A DNA stretch of 64,000 nt from Geobacter sp. (GCA_009684525.1 WKKR01000006.1:166624-230623), one strand, 5' to 3'; positions 48,828 through 58,223 are shown, counted from the stretch's first letter. Notes: generated by a model not told the origin, from the sequence alone. A program made the numbers and translations.

Positions 48828-49597
48828 ATTTTTTCGAACGTATCGGCAAAAAACTGATCCGCTTCCATGAGATCATCGGCGAAATGCTGATCCTTTTGGC
48901 GCAGACGTTCTATTTTTTCAAGGAAGCCCCCCGCAATATCCCGAGCATCACGACCCAGATGATGATCATCGGCTACGAGACCCTGCCGGTGGCCACGGTC
49001 ATGGCGTTTTTCGTCGGGATGGTCCTTGCTCTGCAGACCGGGGTCGAGCTCAATAAATACGGCAGTCAGGATATCATCGGCGCCATTGTCGGGCATTCCA
49101 TGGTGCGTGAACTCGGGCCGGTCATGACCAGTTTTCTCGTGGCCGGCAGGGCCGGGTCGGCCATGGCTGCCGAGATCGGTGTCATGAAGGTCTACGAGGA
49201 GATCGACGCTCTCAAGACCCTGGATATCAACCCGATCCGCTATCTTGCCATGCCCCGGCTGATCGCCTGCCTGCTCTGCGTGCCGGCACTGGTCATCTAT
49301 TCCGACCTGATCGGGATCGTCGGCGGGGCAATCATCAGCAACCTCCACCCACAGATTTTCGTGTCATACTATACCTACTATGACAGCCTGACCAATGCCT
49401 TGAAACTCAGAGAAATCGGCACCGGCCTGGTAAAGGCGGTCGCCTTTGGCGGGATCATTTCGCTGGTCTGCTGCTATGTCGGGTTCAAGACCAGCGGAGG
49501 GGCACGGGGTATCGGCGTTTCCACGACCAGGTCGGTGGTGCTCTCCTTCATGTTGATCCTGGTGGCCGACTATTTTCTGACCCGTCTTCTCATGTAG
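48824..49597 (+). CDS. mlaE: MlaE-family lipid ABC permease
   Basis: 257 residues with five or six membrane helices. It is the inner-membrane subunit that moves phospholipids to or from MCE proteins. Motifs LALQTGVELNKYG, VRELGPVMTSFLVAGRAGSAMAAEIG and MKVYEEIDALKTL are diagnostic. It starts inside the repeat-protein stop and mlaD-like follows after 31 bases. The ATPase MlaF, normally adjacent, is not here. Confidence 0.92.
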   Translation: MNFFERIGKKLIRFHEIIGEMLILLAQTFYFFKEAPRNIPSITTQMMIIGYETLPVATVMAFFVGMVLALQTGVELNKYGSQDIIGAIVGHSMVRELGPVMTSFLVAGRAGSAMAAEIGVMKVYEEIDALKTLDINPIRYLAMPRLIACLLCVPALVIYSDLIGIVGGAIISNLHPQIFVSYYTYYDSLTNALKLREIGTGLVKAVAFGGIISLVCCYVGFKTSGGARGIGVSTTRSVVLSFMLILVADYFLTRLLM

Positions 49598-49628
49598 CGC
49601 TGACAACAAGCGAGAAAGGTGCTTGTCC

Positions 49629-50699
49629 ATGGCATTTACCACTGAAAAAAAAGTTGGCGTCTTCTTCGTCATCAGCCTGATCATTCTGGGGGCATTGCTC
49701 GAAGTAGGGGAGAAGTGGAACCCCTTCGAGAAAAAGATCCGCTTCAAGACTTACCTTTCCAGCGTCACCGGGCTCAAGCTCGGCGACCAAGTCAGGCTGG
49801 CCGGCGTCGATGTGGGGCGGATCAAGGAGATCAATGTCAAGGACCAGAACGTGGAAATCATCTTTGACGTCAAGCCCGGAACCCGCGTCAAGACCGACAG
49901 CGTGGCAAGTCTTCGACTTACCAACCTCCTTGGCGGGCAGTTCCTCAGCATCTCGCTGGGATCCCCCGGTGCACCGCTGATGGAACCGGGGGGGACCCTG
50001 CAGGGGAAAGATTCCGCCAACATCGACGTCATCGTTGACAATATCAGCGACCTGTCCAAGGATGCCAAGGTGCTCATCAAGGAGCTGAACAAGAACCAGA
50101 ACGAGGTCATGCACAAGATTTCCGCCATTCTGGACGATAACCGCGGCAACCTGCGCGATTCCATTGCCAATCTCCAGAGCATCACCGAGAAGTTCGACCG
50201 GGGCGAAGGCTCCCTGGCCATGCTTTTGAACGACAAGGCCTTGTACAACAATGCCAACGATGCCGTGATCAGCATCCGCAATGTTGCCGGCAAGATCGAC
50301 AAGGGTGAGGGGACCATCGGCAAGCTGGTCAACGACGATTCCCTCTATACCGAGGCCAAGAGCGCCATGAGCGGCCTCAAGACCGGCGTCAACGAGATGA
50401 GTGCCGGCTTCAAGGACATCAAGGAGATCGCCGGCAAGATCAACCGTGGCGACGGGACCATCGGCAAACTGGTCAACGAAGACATCCTGTATAACGACCT
50501 GCGGGATACCTCGAAGAATCTGAAGGAGATCACGCAGAAGATCAATGATGGACAGGGGACGCTCGGCAAGCTGGTCAACGAGGACAAGCTCTACCGGGAT
50601 ACCACCGCGACCCTCAAGAAGGCTGAAAAAGCCATGGAGGGGCTGGGCGACACCGGACCTATATCTGTTCTGGGGAGCATCGTCGGCACCCTGTTCTGA
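49629..50699 (+). CDS. mlaD: MlaD-type MCE protein with C-terminal repeats
   Basis: 356 residues. An N-terminal anchor (about 9-25) is followed by the MCE domain (about 35-115: VTGLKLGDQVRLAGVDVGRI, LRLTNLLGGQFLSI). The C-terminal half is mostly helical with four copies of GxGTIGKLVNxDxLY (near 192, 226, 274, 308). MCE proteins form hexameric rings or tubes that carry lipid across the periplasm; the repeats may extend the tube. AAAGG precedes the ATG. It ends at a terminator. Confidence 0.9.
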   Translation: MAFTTEKKVGVFFVISLIILGALLEVGEKWNPFEKKIRFKTYLSSVTGLKLGDQVRLAGVDVGRIKEINVKDQNVEIIFDVKPGTRVKTDSVASLRLTNLLGGQFLSISLGSPGAPLMEPGGTLQGKDSANIDVIVDNISDLSKDAKVLIKELNKNQNEVMHKISAILDDNRGNLRDSIANLQSITEKFDRGEGSLAMLLNDKALYNNANDAVISIRNVAGKIDKGEGTIGKLVNDDSLYTEAKSAMSGLKTGVNEMSAGFKDIKEIAGKINRGDGTIGKLVNEDILYNDLRDTSKNLKEITQKINDGQGTLGKLVNEDKLYRDTTATLKKAEKAMEGLGDTGPISVLGSIVGTLF

Positions 50700-50777
50700 T
50701 GCCCCTTGCCGGCATTGTTGTCAGGTCGTGCTGCGCGTGGCATTGACAGCATGACGTATCCTCCATCACTGTTGCAC

Positions 50778-50810
50778 GGGAATGGCGCTCTCCGGCGCCA
50801 TTCCCCTTTT
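50778..50810 (+). terminator. Terminator-like hairpin just before the carotenoid gene
   Basis: An 11-bp stem GGGAATGGCGC/GCGCCATTCCC with a 6-base loop, then TTTT. It lies 79 bases after mlaD and directly before the ribosome site GGGAG of the next gene, so it may act as terminator for mla or as an attenuator. Confidence 0.75.
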
Positions 50811-50821
50811 GGGAGCACGAA

Positions 50822-51688
50822 ATGAACGAGTTCCTCTCGATTGCAGTCGGCACCATCACTATGCGACCTTATGTCTTTGCCTTTTTTGCCGCCTATCTCT
50901 GTGCGGCAGTGCCCCATCTGGGGTGGAAAAAGGTCGGCATCTTCACGGTGCTGGGGTATGCCATTGCCTTTGCCTCGGAATACAGCTCCATCAACAACGG
51001 CTTTCCCTATGGCTGGTATTACTACATCGACACGACCCGCGACCGCGAACTCTGGATCGCCGGAGTGCCATTCTTCGATTCCCTCTCCTATGTTTTTCTT
51101 ACCTATTGCAGCTATACCACGGCACTCTTCATCGTTTCACCCTTGAGAGGGTGGCGGGGTGGGGTGATCACCCTGGAGACCCGCGCCATTCGCCGCTCCT
51201 TTGCCGTTCTCTTCCTGGGGGCACTGCTTCAGGTCTTCCTGGACATCATCATCGATCCCGTTGCGCTGCAGGGGTCCCGCTGGTTCCTCGGCCAGATCTA
51301 CGGTTACCGGACTGCAGGGGTCCATTACGGTGTCCCGCTTTCCAACTATCTCGGTTGGTTCGGGGTCAGCCTCCTGCTGGTCCTGACACTGCAGATCATC
51401 GACCGGCGGGTACAACGTGACGTGGAGCGGCCGGCAGGGGTGCGTGAAATCCCCTTCCGGGCACTCATGGGCCCATTTCTCTACTTGTCGGTCCTGATCT
51501 TCAACCTGACCGTGACCGTTCTCATCGGTGAGCGGCAGATGGCGCTCACCGGCATCTTTACCTTCTTCCTGCCCGTGGCCATCGTGGTCACCCTTGCCCT
51601 GCGGCGTATCAACCGTTACAGCAAGGAAGAGCTGGCAGAACATCTGCGCGATTTCCCTTTTTCTCCTGTCGGCCGCACACAGCGTTAG
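50822..51688 (+). CDS. Carotenoid biosynthesis-type membrane protein
   Basis: 288 residues with about seven hydrophobic helices. The family is known as the carotenoid biosynthesis (CruF/DUF422) group; features are FASEYSSINNGFPYGWYYY, GVPFFDSLSYVFLTYCSY, IDPVAL and GVHYGVPLSNYLGW. The conserved acidic and His residues fit a hydratase-like role in carotenoid or hopanoid-type lipids. No other carotenoid gene is near, so the actual substrate is open. GGGAG precedes the ATG. Confidence 0.7.
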   Translation: MNEFLSIAVGTITMRPYVFAFFAAYLCAAVPHLGWKKVGIFTVLGYAIAFASEYSSINNGFPYGWYYYIDTTRDRELWIAGVPFFDSLSYVFLTYCSYTTALFIVSPLRGWRGGVITLETRAIRRSFAVLFLGALLQVFLDIIIDPVALQGSRWFLGQIYGYRTAGVHYGVPLSNYLGWFGVSLLLVLTLQIIDRRVQRDVERPAGVREIPFRALMGPFLYLSVLIFNLTVTVLIGERQMALTGIFTFFLPVAIVVTLALRRINRYSKEELAEHLRDFPFSPVGRTQR

Positions 51689-51881
51689 CAGTACCACCTC
51701 AGTCTTCCATCTTTGAGGCTGCCCGGTCTCACGCCCCGCCTTGTGCCGGAATAATGCGAATAGATCAATAATTCCGCTGGCATTGTTTTCGAGTTATGTT
51801 AGAATCTGTTCAAAATGTGGGTTTTTGCAGTCGCTGTCAGGGGGGCCGCACCACAAACATCACTCACTGGGGGGTATGTCG

Positions 51882-52919
51882 ATGAAAAAAATTTCGGTCG
51901 GAGTGGCGATCCTTGTTCTGACAACAGCTTCCGCCTGGGCCAAGGATGATATCCAGAAGCGAGCGCAGGGGCTTTTTCGGCCAATACCGGCAAAGGCACC
52001 GGTACAGAAGGGAAACCCGGCAACGCCGGCAAAGGTGGAGCTGGGGAAACTGCTCTTTTTCGAGCCGCGGCTTTCCTCTTCTTACCTGATCAGTTGCAAC
52101 ACCTGTCATAACGTGGGTCTCGGCGGGGTCGACCTGCAGGAGACCTCCATCGGGCATGGCTGGCAGAAAGGGCCCCGCAACGCGCCAACGGTCCTGAATG
52201 CGGTCTTTAACGTCGCCCAGTTCTGGGACGGCAGGGCCGAGGACCTGGCAGCGCAGGCCAAGGGGCCGGTGCAGGCCTCGGTGGAGATGAACAATAAGCC
52301 GGAGCGGGTCGTGGAAACGCTGAAAAGCATCCCTACCTATGTGACGATGTTCAAAAAGGCCTTCCCGGGCGAGAAGGACCCGGTGACCTTTGACAACATG
52401 GCCAAGGCCATCGAGCTCTTCGAGGCTACGCTGCTTACCCCCGATTCCCGCTTCGACCGCTATCTGAAGGGGAACGGCAAGGCACTCAACAGTGCGGAGG
52501 TGCAGGGGCTGAAACTGTTCATGGACAAGGGCTGTGCCGCCTGCCACGGCGGGATCAACCTGGGTGGTGGCGGTTACTTCCCCTTTGGCGTTGCCAAGGC
52601 ACCTGATGCCGACCTCCGCCCTGTCGGCGACCTGGGGCGTTTCAAGGTGACCAATACCGAGAGCGACCGTTTCTCCTTCAAGTCGCCATCGCTCAGGAAT
52701 ATCAACCTGACGCCTCCCTATTTCCATTCCGGCAAGGTCTGGACTCTTGGCGAGGCGGTGTCGGTCATGGCATCGTCCCAGTTGGGAACCAGCATGACCC
52801 CTGCCGAAACGGCACAGGTTGTCAGTTTCCTGAAATCCCTTACCGGCAAGCAACCGGCGGTGGAGTACCCGATACTCCCTCCCAATGCCGACGCAACACC
52901 GAAACCGATGGTACAGTGA
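51882..52919 (+). CDS. macA: Di-heme cytochrome c peroxidase (MacA-like)
   Basis: 345 residues with signal peptide (about 1-20). Two heme sites, CNTCH near residue 72 and CAACH near 219, define the bacterial di-heme peroxidases. It reduces hydrogen peroxide in the periplasm with electrons from c-cytochromes; in Geobacter the homolog MacA also relates to iron reduction. WDGRAEDL, SVEMNNKPERVVE, and PTLLNAVF-type FNVAQFWDGR are family traits. The ATG is chosen with GGGGGG seven bases upstream; another ATG lies two codons before. Confidence 0.9.
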   Translation: MKKISVGVAILVLTTASAWAKDDIQKRAQGLFRPIPAKAPVQKGNPATPAKVELGKLLFFEPRLSSSYLISCNTCHNVGLGGVDLQETSIGHGWQKGPRNAPTVLNAVFNVAQFWDGRAEDLAAQAKGPVQASVEMNNKPERVVETLKSIPTYVTMFKKAFPGEKDPVTFDNMAKAIELFEATLLTPDSRFDRYLKGNGKALNSAEVQGLKLFMDKGCAACHGGINLGGGGYFPFGVAKAPDADLRPVGDLGRFKVTNTESDRFSFKSPSLRNINLTPPYFHSGKVWTLGEAVSVMASSQLGTSMTPAETAQVVSFLKSLTGKQPAVEYPILPPNADATPKPMVQ

Positions 52920-52923
52920 ACGG

Positions 52924-52957
52924 AAAGAGGCCGGGAGGGTAACCTCCCGGCCTCTTT
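52924..52957. terminator. Bidirectional terminator
   Basis: A 15-bp stem AAAGAGGCCGGGAGG/CCTCCCGGCCTCTTT with loop GTAA between convergent genes. Confidence 0.9.
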
Positions 52958-53001
52958 CATTGCAATCAAGCGGCCTTGCCCGGGTCAGTGACCCGACTGC
53001 C

Positions 53002-53772
53002 TCATGCCAGGATATCTTCAGCCAAAAGCCTTTGCATGACGTCCGCCAACTTCCTGCCCGCGCTCTTGGAATTGCGTGCCAGCCGCAGCAGCTGGGGGAT
53101 GATCCACGGTTTTTTGCCCACCGTCAAGATAACCCGCCAGATCTGCAACCGCAGGTTCCTGTCGCAGAATTCATCCAGACTGAAGCCGAGTTCTTCATTG
53201 AATCCGTCACTAATGGCTCGGACCGCCACCAGGGGGGTGCCGTTACGGTTTGCTATCCGGGCTACCGCAGACGTTTCCATCTCGATCACCGACAAGGCCG
53301 CACCGGCTGGAAGGCGGAGTGCCAGCTCCTTTTTGGTCACGATCTTTCCGGCAGTGACAAAGGTTGTCCGGTGGGACACCGTCTCCTTGCATCTGGCCAG
53401 GAATGCTTCGATGCGCTCGGTCACGGCTTGTGAGAGACCCTGCTGCTCACTGAACAGGCGCTCGTGGAGTAAGAGCAGGCGATTGGCAAGCACGATGTCA
53501 CCGACCTGAAGGTCGGGTACGAGCGCTCCGGCAAAGCCGAAGTTGACGATGAGACTCGGCTGGACGGCATCGATGAGTATCCTGGTCGCCGTTGCCGCGT
53601 GCGTCGGTCCCATGCCCGACTCCACCAGGCAGACGTGCTGTCCGCCCGTCTCGAACCGGTAGAGTCTGTACCCTTCCACGGTTTCCTTCCGGATCTGCTG
53701 CATCTGGCCGAGCAGCGGCCTGATCTCTTCCGGCATGGCAGCCACCATGCCGATAACGGCTTGTCGTTTCAC
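53002..53772 (-). CDS. Nucleoside phosphorylase / MTA-SAH nucleosidase-like protein
   Basis: 256 residues. IGMVAAMPEEIRPLL at the start, NFGFAGAL, and VIEMETSAVARIANRNGTPLVAVRAISD (catalytic Glu/Asp region) mark the purine/uridine phosphorylase superfamily. Closest roles are MTA/SAH nucleosidase or the hopanoid-associated phosphorylase HpnG. The extended C-terminus (QIWRVILTVGKKPW...) is longer than MtnN (about 230) and favours the HpnG-like group. GTG start follows GGAGGGG. Confidence 0.75.
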   Translation of the reverse strand: MKRQAVIGMVAAMPEEIRPLLGQMQQIRKETVEGYRLYRFETGGQHVCLVESGMGPTHAATATRILIDAVQPSLIVNFGFAGALVPDLQVGDIVLANRLLLLHERLFSEQQGLSQAVTERIEAFLARCKETVSHRTTFVTAGKIVTKKELALRLPAGAALSVIEMETSAVARIANRNGTPLVAVRAISDGFNEELGFSLDEFCDRNLRLQIWRVILTVGKKPWIIPQLLRLARNSKSAGRKLADVMQRLLAEDILA

Positions 53773-53926
53773 GGTTCCCCTCCGGCAGATTTCGCCCACT
53801 GTAACAGACATGGGCTGCTGCGGCAATCCCTTCCGCCAGATTGTGAGCAGTCGCTTCAGTTGCCGAAAATTATGACGATATGTTCTCTATTCCGCAGCTG
53901 AAAATGGGGAATACCCCGGAGGATGC

Positions 53927-55513
53927 ATGTCGCTTCGCCTGAAGAGTATTCTGATTGTTGTCGCAGTCATGGCACTCCTGACGGTTGTACTTTGGGGCGC
54001 TGCCGGATATGTGTTTGAGCGGAGTTACCAGAAGCTGGAGCAGCGTGAACTCCTGGAGAGTTACCACCGGGTCAAAGGTCTCCTGGCGGATAACCAGGAG
54101 ATGCTGAGCAGCCAGGTCGGTGACTGGGGTGCCTGGGACGAATCCTACGATTTCGTGGAAACGGGCAATCCAGCGTTTATCCAGCGCAATATCCCTGCTT
54201 CGACGTTCAAGGATATCAAGGTCAATCTGATCATGTTCGTCAACACTTCGGGCAGGATCGTCTACGAAGGGTGGTACGACTGGAAGACGGCCCAGGTAAC
54301 CGGCAGCAAGATCAGCCTACACAATCACCTTGCCCCGGGGAGCAGGCTACTCAGCCACTCCTTCCCATCCGACAGCGTCAGCGGTATCATCAACCTCGCC
54401 GAAGGCCCGCTGCTGCTGGCTGCGCGACCGATTCTCCCCTCCAGCCGGACCGGCACCATCCGCGGCACCATCATCATGGGGCGATTTCTCGATGACGTGG
54501 AGATCGAGCGCCTGAGCAAGGCATCGCGGGTTTCCTTTGCTGTCGGGCGGATGGGGGACCCCTACCTGTCGCCGGAGTTTTCCGCAGTGCTGACGGCAGT
54601 CTCTTCGTCGAAGCAATCGTTGGTAAAACCCTTTGGCGAGCGTGAGCTGGCGATTTATGGACTGATGGACGATCTTTACGGGAAACCGGCTCTGGTCCTG
54701 AGAACAAAAATCCCTGCGGAAGTCAGCCGCGAAGGTGTGCGGGCTGAACGCGCCTATACGCTCATCCTCTGGCTGGCAATGGGGTGCGGGATCCTTCTCC
54801 TCGGAATAGCCTTGCACAGAGTACTGGCGCCGTTGTCTGCCCTGGGGAGTGCTGTAGGGAGAGCCTGGAATGGAACCGACCCTGGTGAAGAAGTACCATC
54901 CGACGGTGGCGGCGAGATAGCCACGATCTCCCGTACCATCAACGGCCTGCTGAAGGTTGTCCGCGGCAGCCGCACGTCAGTTGCAGGAGCCGATCCTGCA
55001 CGGTTTAGGCGCTTCTTTGAACGGGTACCGGTGGGCTGTTACGTTGCCGGCCCGGATGGCAAGATGCTCGAATGCAATGCCATTTTGGCCGATGCCCTGG
55101 GATTCGATTCCGCGGGTGAAGCCGTTGCTGCCGGACTGCTCGTCTGCCCGGACGAGGCGCAACGGGATGCATTGCTGAAGAAGCTTGCCAAGCAGAAGAC
55201 CCTGCAGCAGCAGAAGGTGGAACTCTCCTGCCGTTTCGGCAAGCTCCTGCCGACCGTGCAGAACATCGTCGCGCTGCTCGATACGTCGGGCGAGGTGCAG
55301 CAGATCGAAGGCTGCATCCTCTCCCACGATGAGCCGGTGGCAGCGCTTCCCGACGATCCCCCCGCTGGAGAAGCGGTTGTCGCGGCTCCTTCTGAAGAGT
55401 CAGACCCCGCTGCTGGTGATACGCATGGGGATGAAGCCGGTTCGGCAGTTCAGCCCGATGCATCTCCTCTTGCCGGTGACGATGGCGACCAGGATGAGAC
55501 TCCGCCGACATAG
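53927..55513 (+). CDS. CHASE4-type membrane sensor with HAMP and PAS, no visible output domain
   Basis: 528 residues. A membrane helix (about 5-29) is followed by a periplasmic CHASE4-like region (QVGDWGAWDESYDFVETG), a second helix (about 275-297), a HAMP-like stretch and a PAS domain (about 360-460: RFFERVPVGCYVAGPDGKMLECN). The last 65 residues are an acidic, Ala/Pro/Asp-rich tail (EEDP, DGDQDE) with no kinase, GGDEF, EAL or methyl-accepting core. It may be a partner or receptor that acts through PAS contacts, or a decayed kinase. No frameshift is seen at its end. Confidence 0.75.
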   Translation: MSLRLKSILIVVAVMALLTVVLWGAAGYVFERSYQKLEQRELLESYHRVKGLLADNQEMLSSQVGDWGAWDESYDFVETGNPAFIQRNIPASTFKDIKVNLIMFVNTSGRIVYEGWYDWKTAQVTGSKISLHNHLAPGSRLLSHSFPSDSVSGIINLAEGPLLLAARPILPSSRTGTIRGTIIMGRFLDDVEIERLSKASRVSFAVGRMGDPYLSPEFSAVLTAVSSSKQSLVKPFGERELAIYGLMDDLYGKPALVLRTKIPAEVSREGVRAERAYTLILWLAMGCGILLLGIALHRVLAPLSALGSAVGRAWNGTDPGEEVPSDGGGEIATISRTINGLLKVVRGSRTSVAGADPARFRRFFERVPVGCYVAGPDGKMLECNAILADALGFDSAGEAVAAGLLVCPDEAQRDALLKKLAKQKTLQQQKVELSCRFGKLLPTVQNIVALLDTSGEVQQIEGCILSHDEPVAALPDDPPAGEAVVAAPSEESDPAAGDTHGDEAGSAVQPDASPLAGDDGDQDETPPT

Positions 55514-55578
55514 CATTTCTTCCCTTCACCCCTCCTGTCCGTGAGAAAATCCGCAGTAACGCGTTGGTTAAATTTGTC

Positions 55579-55608
55579 TTGACAATCCAATGGTTATTCA
55601 CCTATATT
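55579..55608 (+). promoter_or_regulatory. Predicted promoter of the ffh operon
   Basis: TTGACA, 18 bases, TATATT, in an AT-rich gap 78 bases upstream of the ffh ATG. Confidence 0.65.
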
Positions 55609-55685
55609 CAATCCCTTACGAATGGCTAGCTGCGCCCTTTTTCCGGCTCTTGTCGGCGAAGTGCGAAAACCCGAGTGGAATCTAC

Positions 55686-57041
55686 ATGTTCGAGAATCTT
55701 TCCGACAAACTGGAACTGGTCTTCAAGAAGCTTCGCGGTCAGGGGGTCATGACCGAGGAGAATATCAAGGACGCCCTGCGCGAGGTGCGCCTGGTGCTCC
55801 TGGAGGCGGACGTCAACTTCCGGGTCGTGAAGGACTTCGTCGAGAAAGTCCGCGTGCGCGCGGTCGGCACCCAGGTCCTGCAGAGCCTGACGCCGGGCCA
55901 GCAGGTGGTCAAGATCGTTCACGACGAGCTCGTTGCCCTCATGGGGGGGGACGAGGACAATGGCCTCGATCTGGCGGCAAAACCGCCGGTGGCAATCATG
56001 ATGGTCGGTCTGCAAGGGGCGGGGAAAACCACCTCCTGCGGCAAACTGGCCCGTCATCTCAAGGGGCTGCGTCGTTCGCCCCTGCTGGTCCCGGCCGACG
56101 TCTACCGTCCGGCCGCCATCGATCAGCTCAAGACCCTGGGGGCACAGCTGGGGATCGAAACCTACGATTCCCGCGCCGACCAGGACCCTGTCGTCATCTG
56201 TCGTGACGCCATGCGCTATGCCGAGCTCAACGGTTTCGACACCGTGATCCTCGATACGGCCGGCCGCCATCAGATCGACGACTTCCTGATGAATGAACTG
56301 GTCCGGATCAGGGACGAGGTGCAGCCGCGGGAGATCCTCTTCGTGGCCGACGCCATGACCGGCCAGGAAGCGGTCAACGTTGCCAGCGGATTCAACGAGC
56401 GTCTCTCCATTTCCGGTGTCGTCCTCACCAAGCTCGACGGCGACGCCAAGGGTGGTGCGGCCCTTTCCATCAAGGCGGTTACCGGTCGTCCGGTCAAGTT
56501 TGTGGGTATCGGCGAAAAGCTGGATGCGCTGGAGGTCTTTCACGCAGACCGCCTGGTCTCCCGCATCCTCGGCATGGGGGATGTGCTGACCCTGGTTGAA
56601 AAGGCGCAGGGGGTCTATGATGCCACCGAGGCCGCACAGCTCCAGCAGAAGCTGAAAAAGAGCCAGTTCGATCTGGAAGATTTCCGCAATCAGCTCCAGC
56701 AGATCAAGAAGATGGGGTCGCTGGAATCGATCATGGGGATGATCCCCGGCATGGGGAAGATGATGAAGCAGATGGGGAATGCCCAGCCGAGCGAGCGGGA
56801 GATGATGCGGATCGAAGCGATCATCAACTCCATGACTCCCAAGGAGCGTGCCAATCATACCATCATCAACGGCAGCCGGCGGATGCGGATCGCCAAAGGG
56901 AGCGGGACGTCGGTCCAGGAAGTGAACCAGCTCCTCAAGCGCTTCACCGAGGCACAGAAGGTTATGAAGCAACTGCAGAAGCTCGGTCCCAAGGGGCTTA
57001 TGCGGGGGATGGGCGGCATGCGCGGCATGCTTCCCTTTTAA
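55686..57041 (+). CDS. ffh: Signal recognition particle protein Ffh
   Basis: 451 residues. GTPase of the SRP that targets inner-membrane proteins. G-domain motifs [29 protein letters not shown] and the Met-rich M domain ([30 protein letters not shown] at the end) are present. The ATG is placed where the family begins ([10 protein letters not shown]). It opens ffh-rpsP-khpA-rimM-trmD-methyltransferase-rplS. Confidence 0.97.
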   Translation: MFENLSDKLELVFKKLRGQGVMTEENIKDALREVRLVLLEADVNFRVVKDFVEKVRVRAVGTQVLQSLTPGQQVVKIVHDELVALMGGDEDNGLDLAAKPPVAIMMVGLQGAGKTTSCGKLARHLKGLRRSPLLVPADVYRPAAIDQLKTLGAQLGIETYDSRADQDPVVICRDAMRYAELNGFDTVILDTAGRHQIDDFLMNELVRIRDEVQPREILFVADAMTGQEAVNVASGFNERLSISGVVLTKLDGDAKGGAALSIKAVTGRPVKFVGIGEKLDALEVFHADRLVSRILGMGDVLTLVEKAQGVYDATEAAQLQQKLKKSQFDLEDFRNQLQQIKKMGSLESIMGMIPGMGKMMKQMGNAQPSEREMMRIEAIINSMTPKERANHTIINGSRRMRIAKGSGTSVQEVNQLLKRFTEAQKVMKQLQKLGPKGLMRGMGGMRGMLPF

Positions 57042-57084
57042 CCAACACATTACATCGACACCACGTCGAACTCAGGAGGAAACA

Positions 57085-57351
57085 ATGGCAGTAAAAATCA
57101 GACTTGCCCGTGCTGGCGCCAAAAAGAAGCCGTTCTACCAGATTGTGGTTGCCGACGAGCGCTGCAAGCGCGACGGCCGTTTCATCGACAACGTGGGGAC
57201 CTATGATCCGAATCTCGACCCCGCTGCCATCCGGCTCGAAGAGACCAAGACCCTGGAATGGCTCAACAAGGGTGCCCAGCCCACCGACACCGTGAAGCAG
57301 CTCATGAAGAAATCCGGTCTCTGGGCCAAGTTCACCGCCAAGGCAGCATAG
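57085..57351 (+). CDS. rpsP: 30S ribosomal protein S16
   Basis: 88 residues. [32 protein letters not shown] is the conserved start. Binds 16S rRNA in the body of the subunit. AGGAGG precedes the ATG. Confidence 0.97.
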   Translation: MAVKIRLARAGAKKKPFYQIVVADERCKRDGRFIDNVGTYDPNLDPAAIRLEETKTLEWLNKGAQPTDTVKQLMKKSGLWAKFTAKAA

Positions 57352-57404
57352 CGCTCTGTTGTCCCCGGTCCGCCGGATATTCTACACCCACAGAGGATAC
57401 CGAC

Positions 57405-57635
57405 ATGAGACAGCTCGTAGAGACCATCGCGAAGGCACTTGTTGACGACCCCGGCCAAGTCAAGACCAGCGAGGAGTTCGAAGAAGACACGCTGGTGATC
57501 AAATTGACGGTGGCCAAGGAGGATATGGGGAGGATCATCGGCAAGGAAGGGCGGACTGCCAAGGCCATCCGGACGCTGCTCAACGCTGTTTCTACCAAGG
57601 ACAACAAAAAGGCGGTCCTCAAGATCGTCGAGTGA
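57405..57635 (+). CDS. khpA: KH-domain RNA-binding protein KhpA
   Basis: 76 residues with one KH domain; the GxxG loop is in GRIIGKEGRTAKAIR. It binds RNA, usually paired with KhpB. The ATG has AGAGGAT upstream; an earlier frame overlaps rpsP. Its stop overlaps rimM. Confidence 0.94.
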   Translation: MRQLVETIAKALVDDPGQVKTSEEFEEDTLVIKLTVAKEDMGRIIGKEGRTAKAIRTLLNAVSTKDNKKAVLKIVE

Positions 57636-58156
57636 TGATGGATTCTGATGATCTGATCCCTCTGGGGAAAGTAATCGGTACCCACGGGATCAGGGGAGAA
57701 TTGCGGGTTCTTTCATATTCAGGGGAGTTCACGACCTTGAAGGCGCTGCGCCGGCTTCTGCTCCGGGGGGAGCGTGGCGATGTGATGGATGTGGCGCTGG
57801 CCGGTGTCCGTCTTCATGGCGGCAAGGCCTTGATCAGGTTGAAGGGCTACGACGACATCAATATCGTGGAGAGCCTCGTCGGCAGGGAACTGGTCGTCTA
57901 CCGCCACCAGCTGCCCGAACCGGACGAGGGTGAGTATTACTGGCACGACCTCCTGGGGTTGCGCGTGATATCGGAGACAGGGGAGGACTTCGGCACCCTG
58001 GTCGATATCATCGAGACCGGCAGCAACGATGTTTATGTGGTTGCCGATGGAAACCGCGAGTACCTGTTCCCGGCGCTCGAAGAGGTCGTCCGGGAGATAG
58101 ACCTGGCCGGAAGGACCATGACCGTAAGCCCGCTGGAAGGGCTGCTCGATTTATGA
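57635..58156 (+). CDS. rimM: Ribosome maturation factor RimM
   Basis: 173 residues. It assists 16S 3'-domain maturation with S19. [20 protein letters not shown] and [36 protein letters not shown] are the RimM and PRC-barrel parts. An ATG overlapping the khpA stop by one base is used; a GTG one codon earlier and an ATG one codon later are possible. Confidence 0.95.
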   Translation: MMDSDDLIPLGKVIGTHGIRGELRVLSYSGEFTTLKALRRLLLRGERGDVMDVALAGVRLHGGKALIRLKGYDDINIVESLVGRELVVYRHQLPEPDEGEYYWHDLLGLRVISETGEDFGTLVDIIETGSNDVYVVADGNREYLFPALEEVVREIDLAGRTMTVSPLEGLLDL

Positions 58157-58223
58157 GAGTTTTTCCCGATCCGATGCCTATGCCGGTCATGCAGCACCAG
58201 ACCATGCTATGCCCCAGCGTTCT

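Noticed and set aside
55513..55685. Frameshifted kinase remnant after the CHASE4 sensor
   Set aside because: No kinase motif (HxxxP, N, G boxes) can be read in any frame after the stop; the next region is the ffh promoter.
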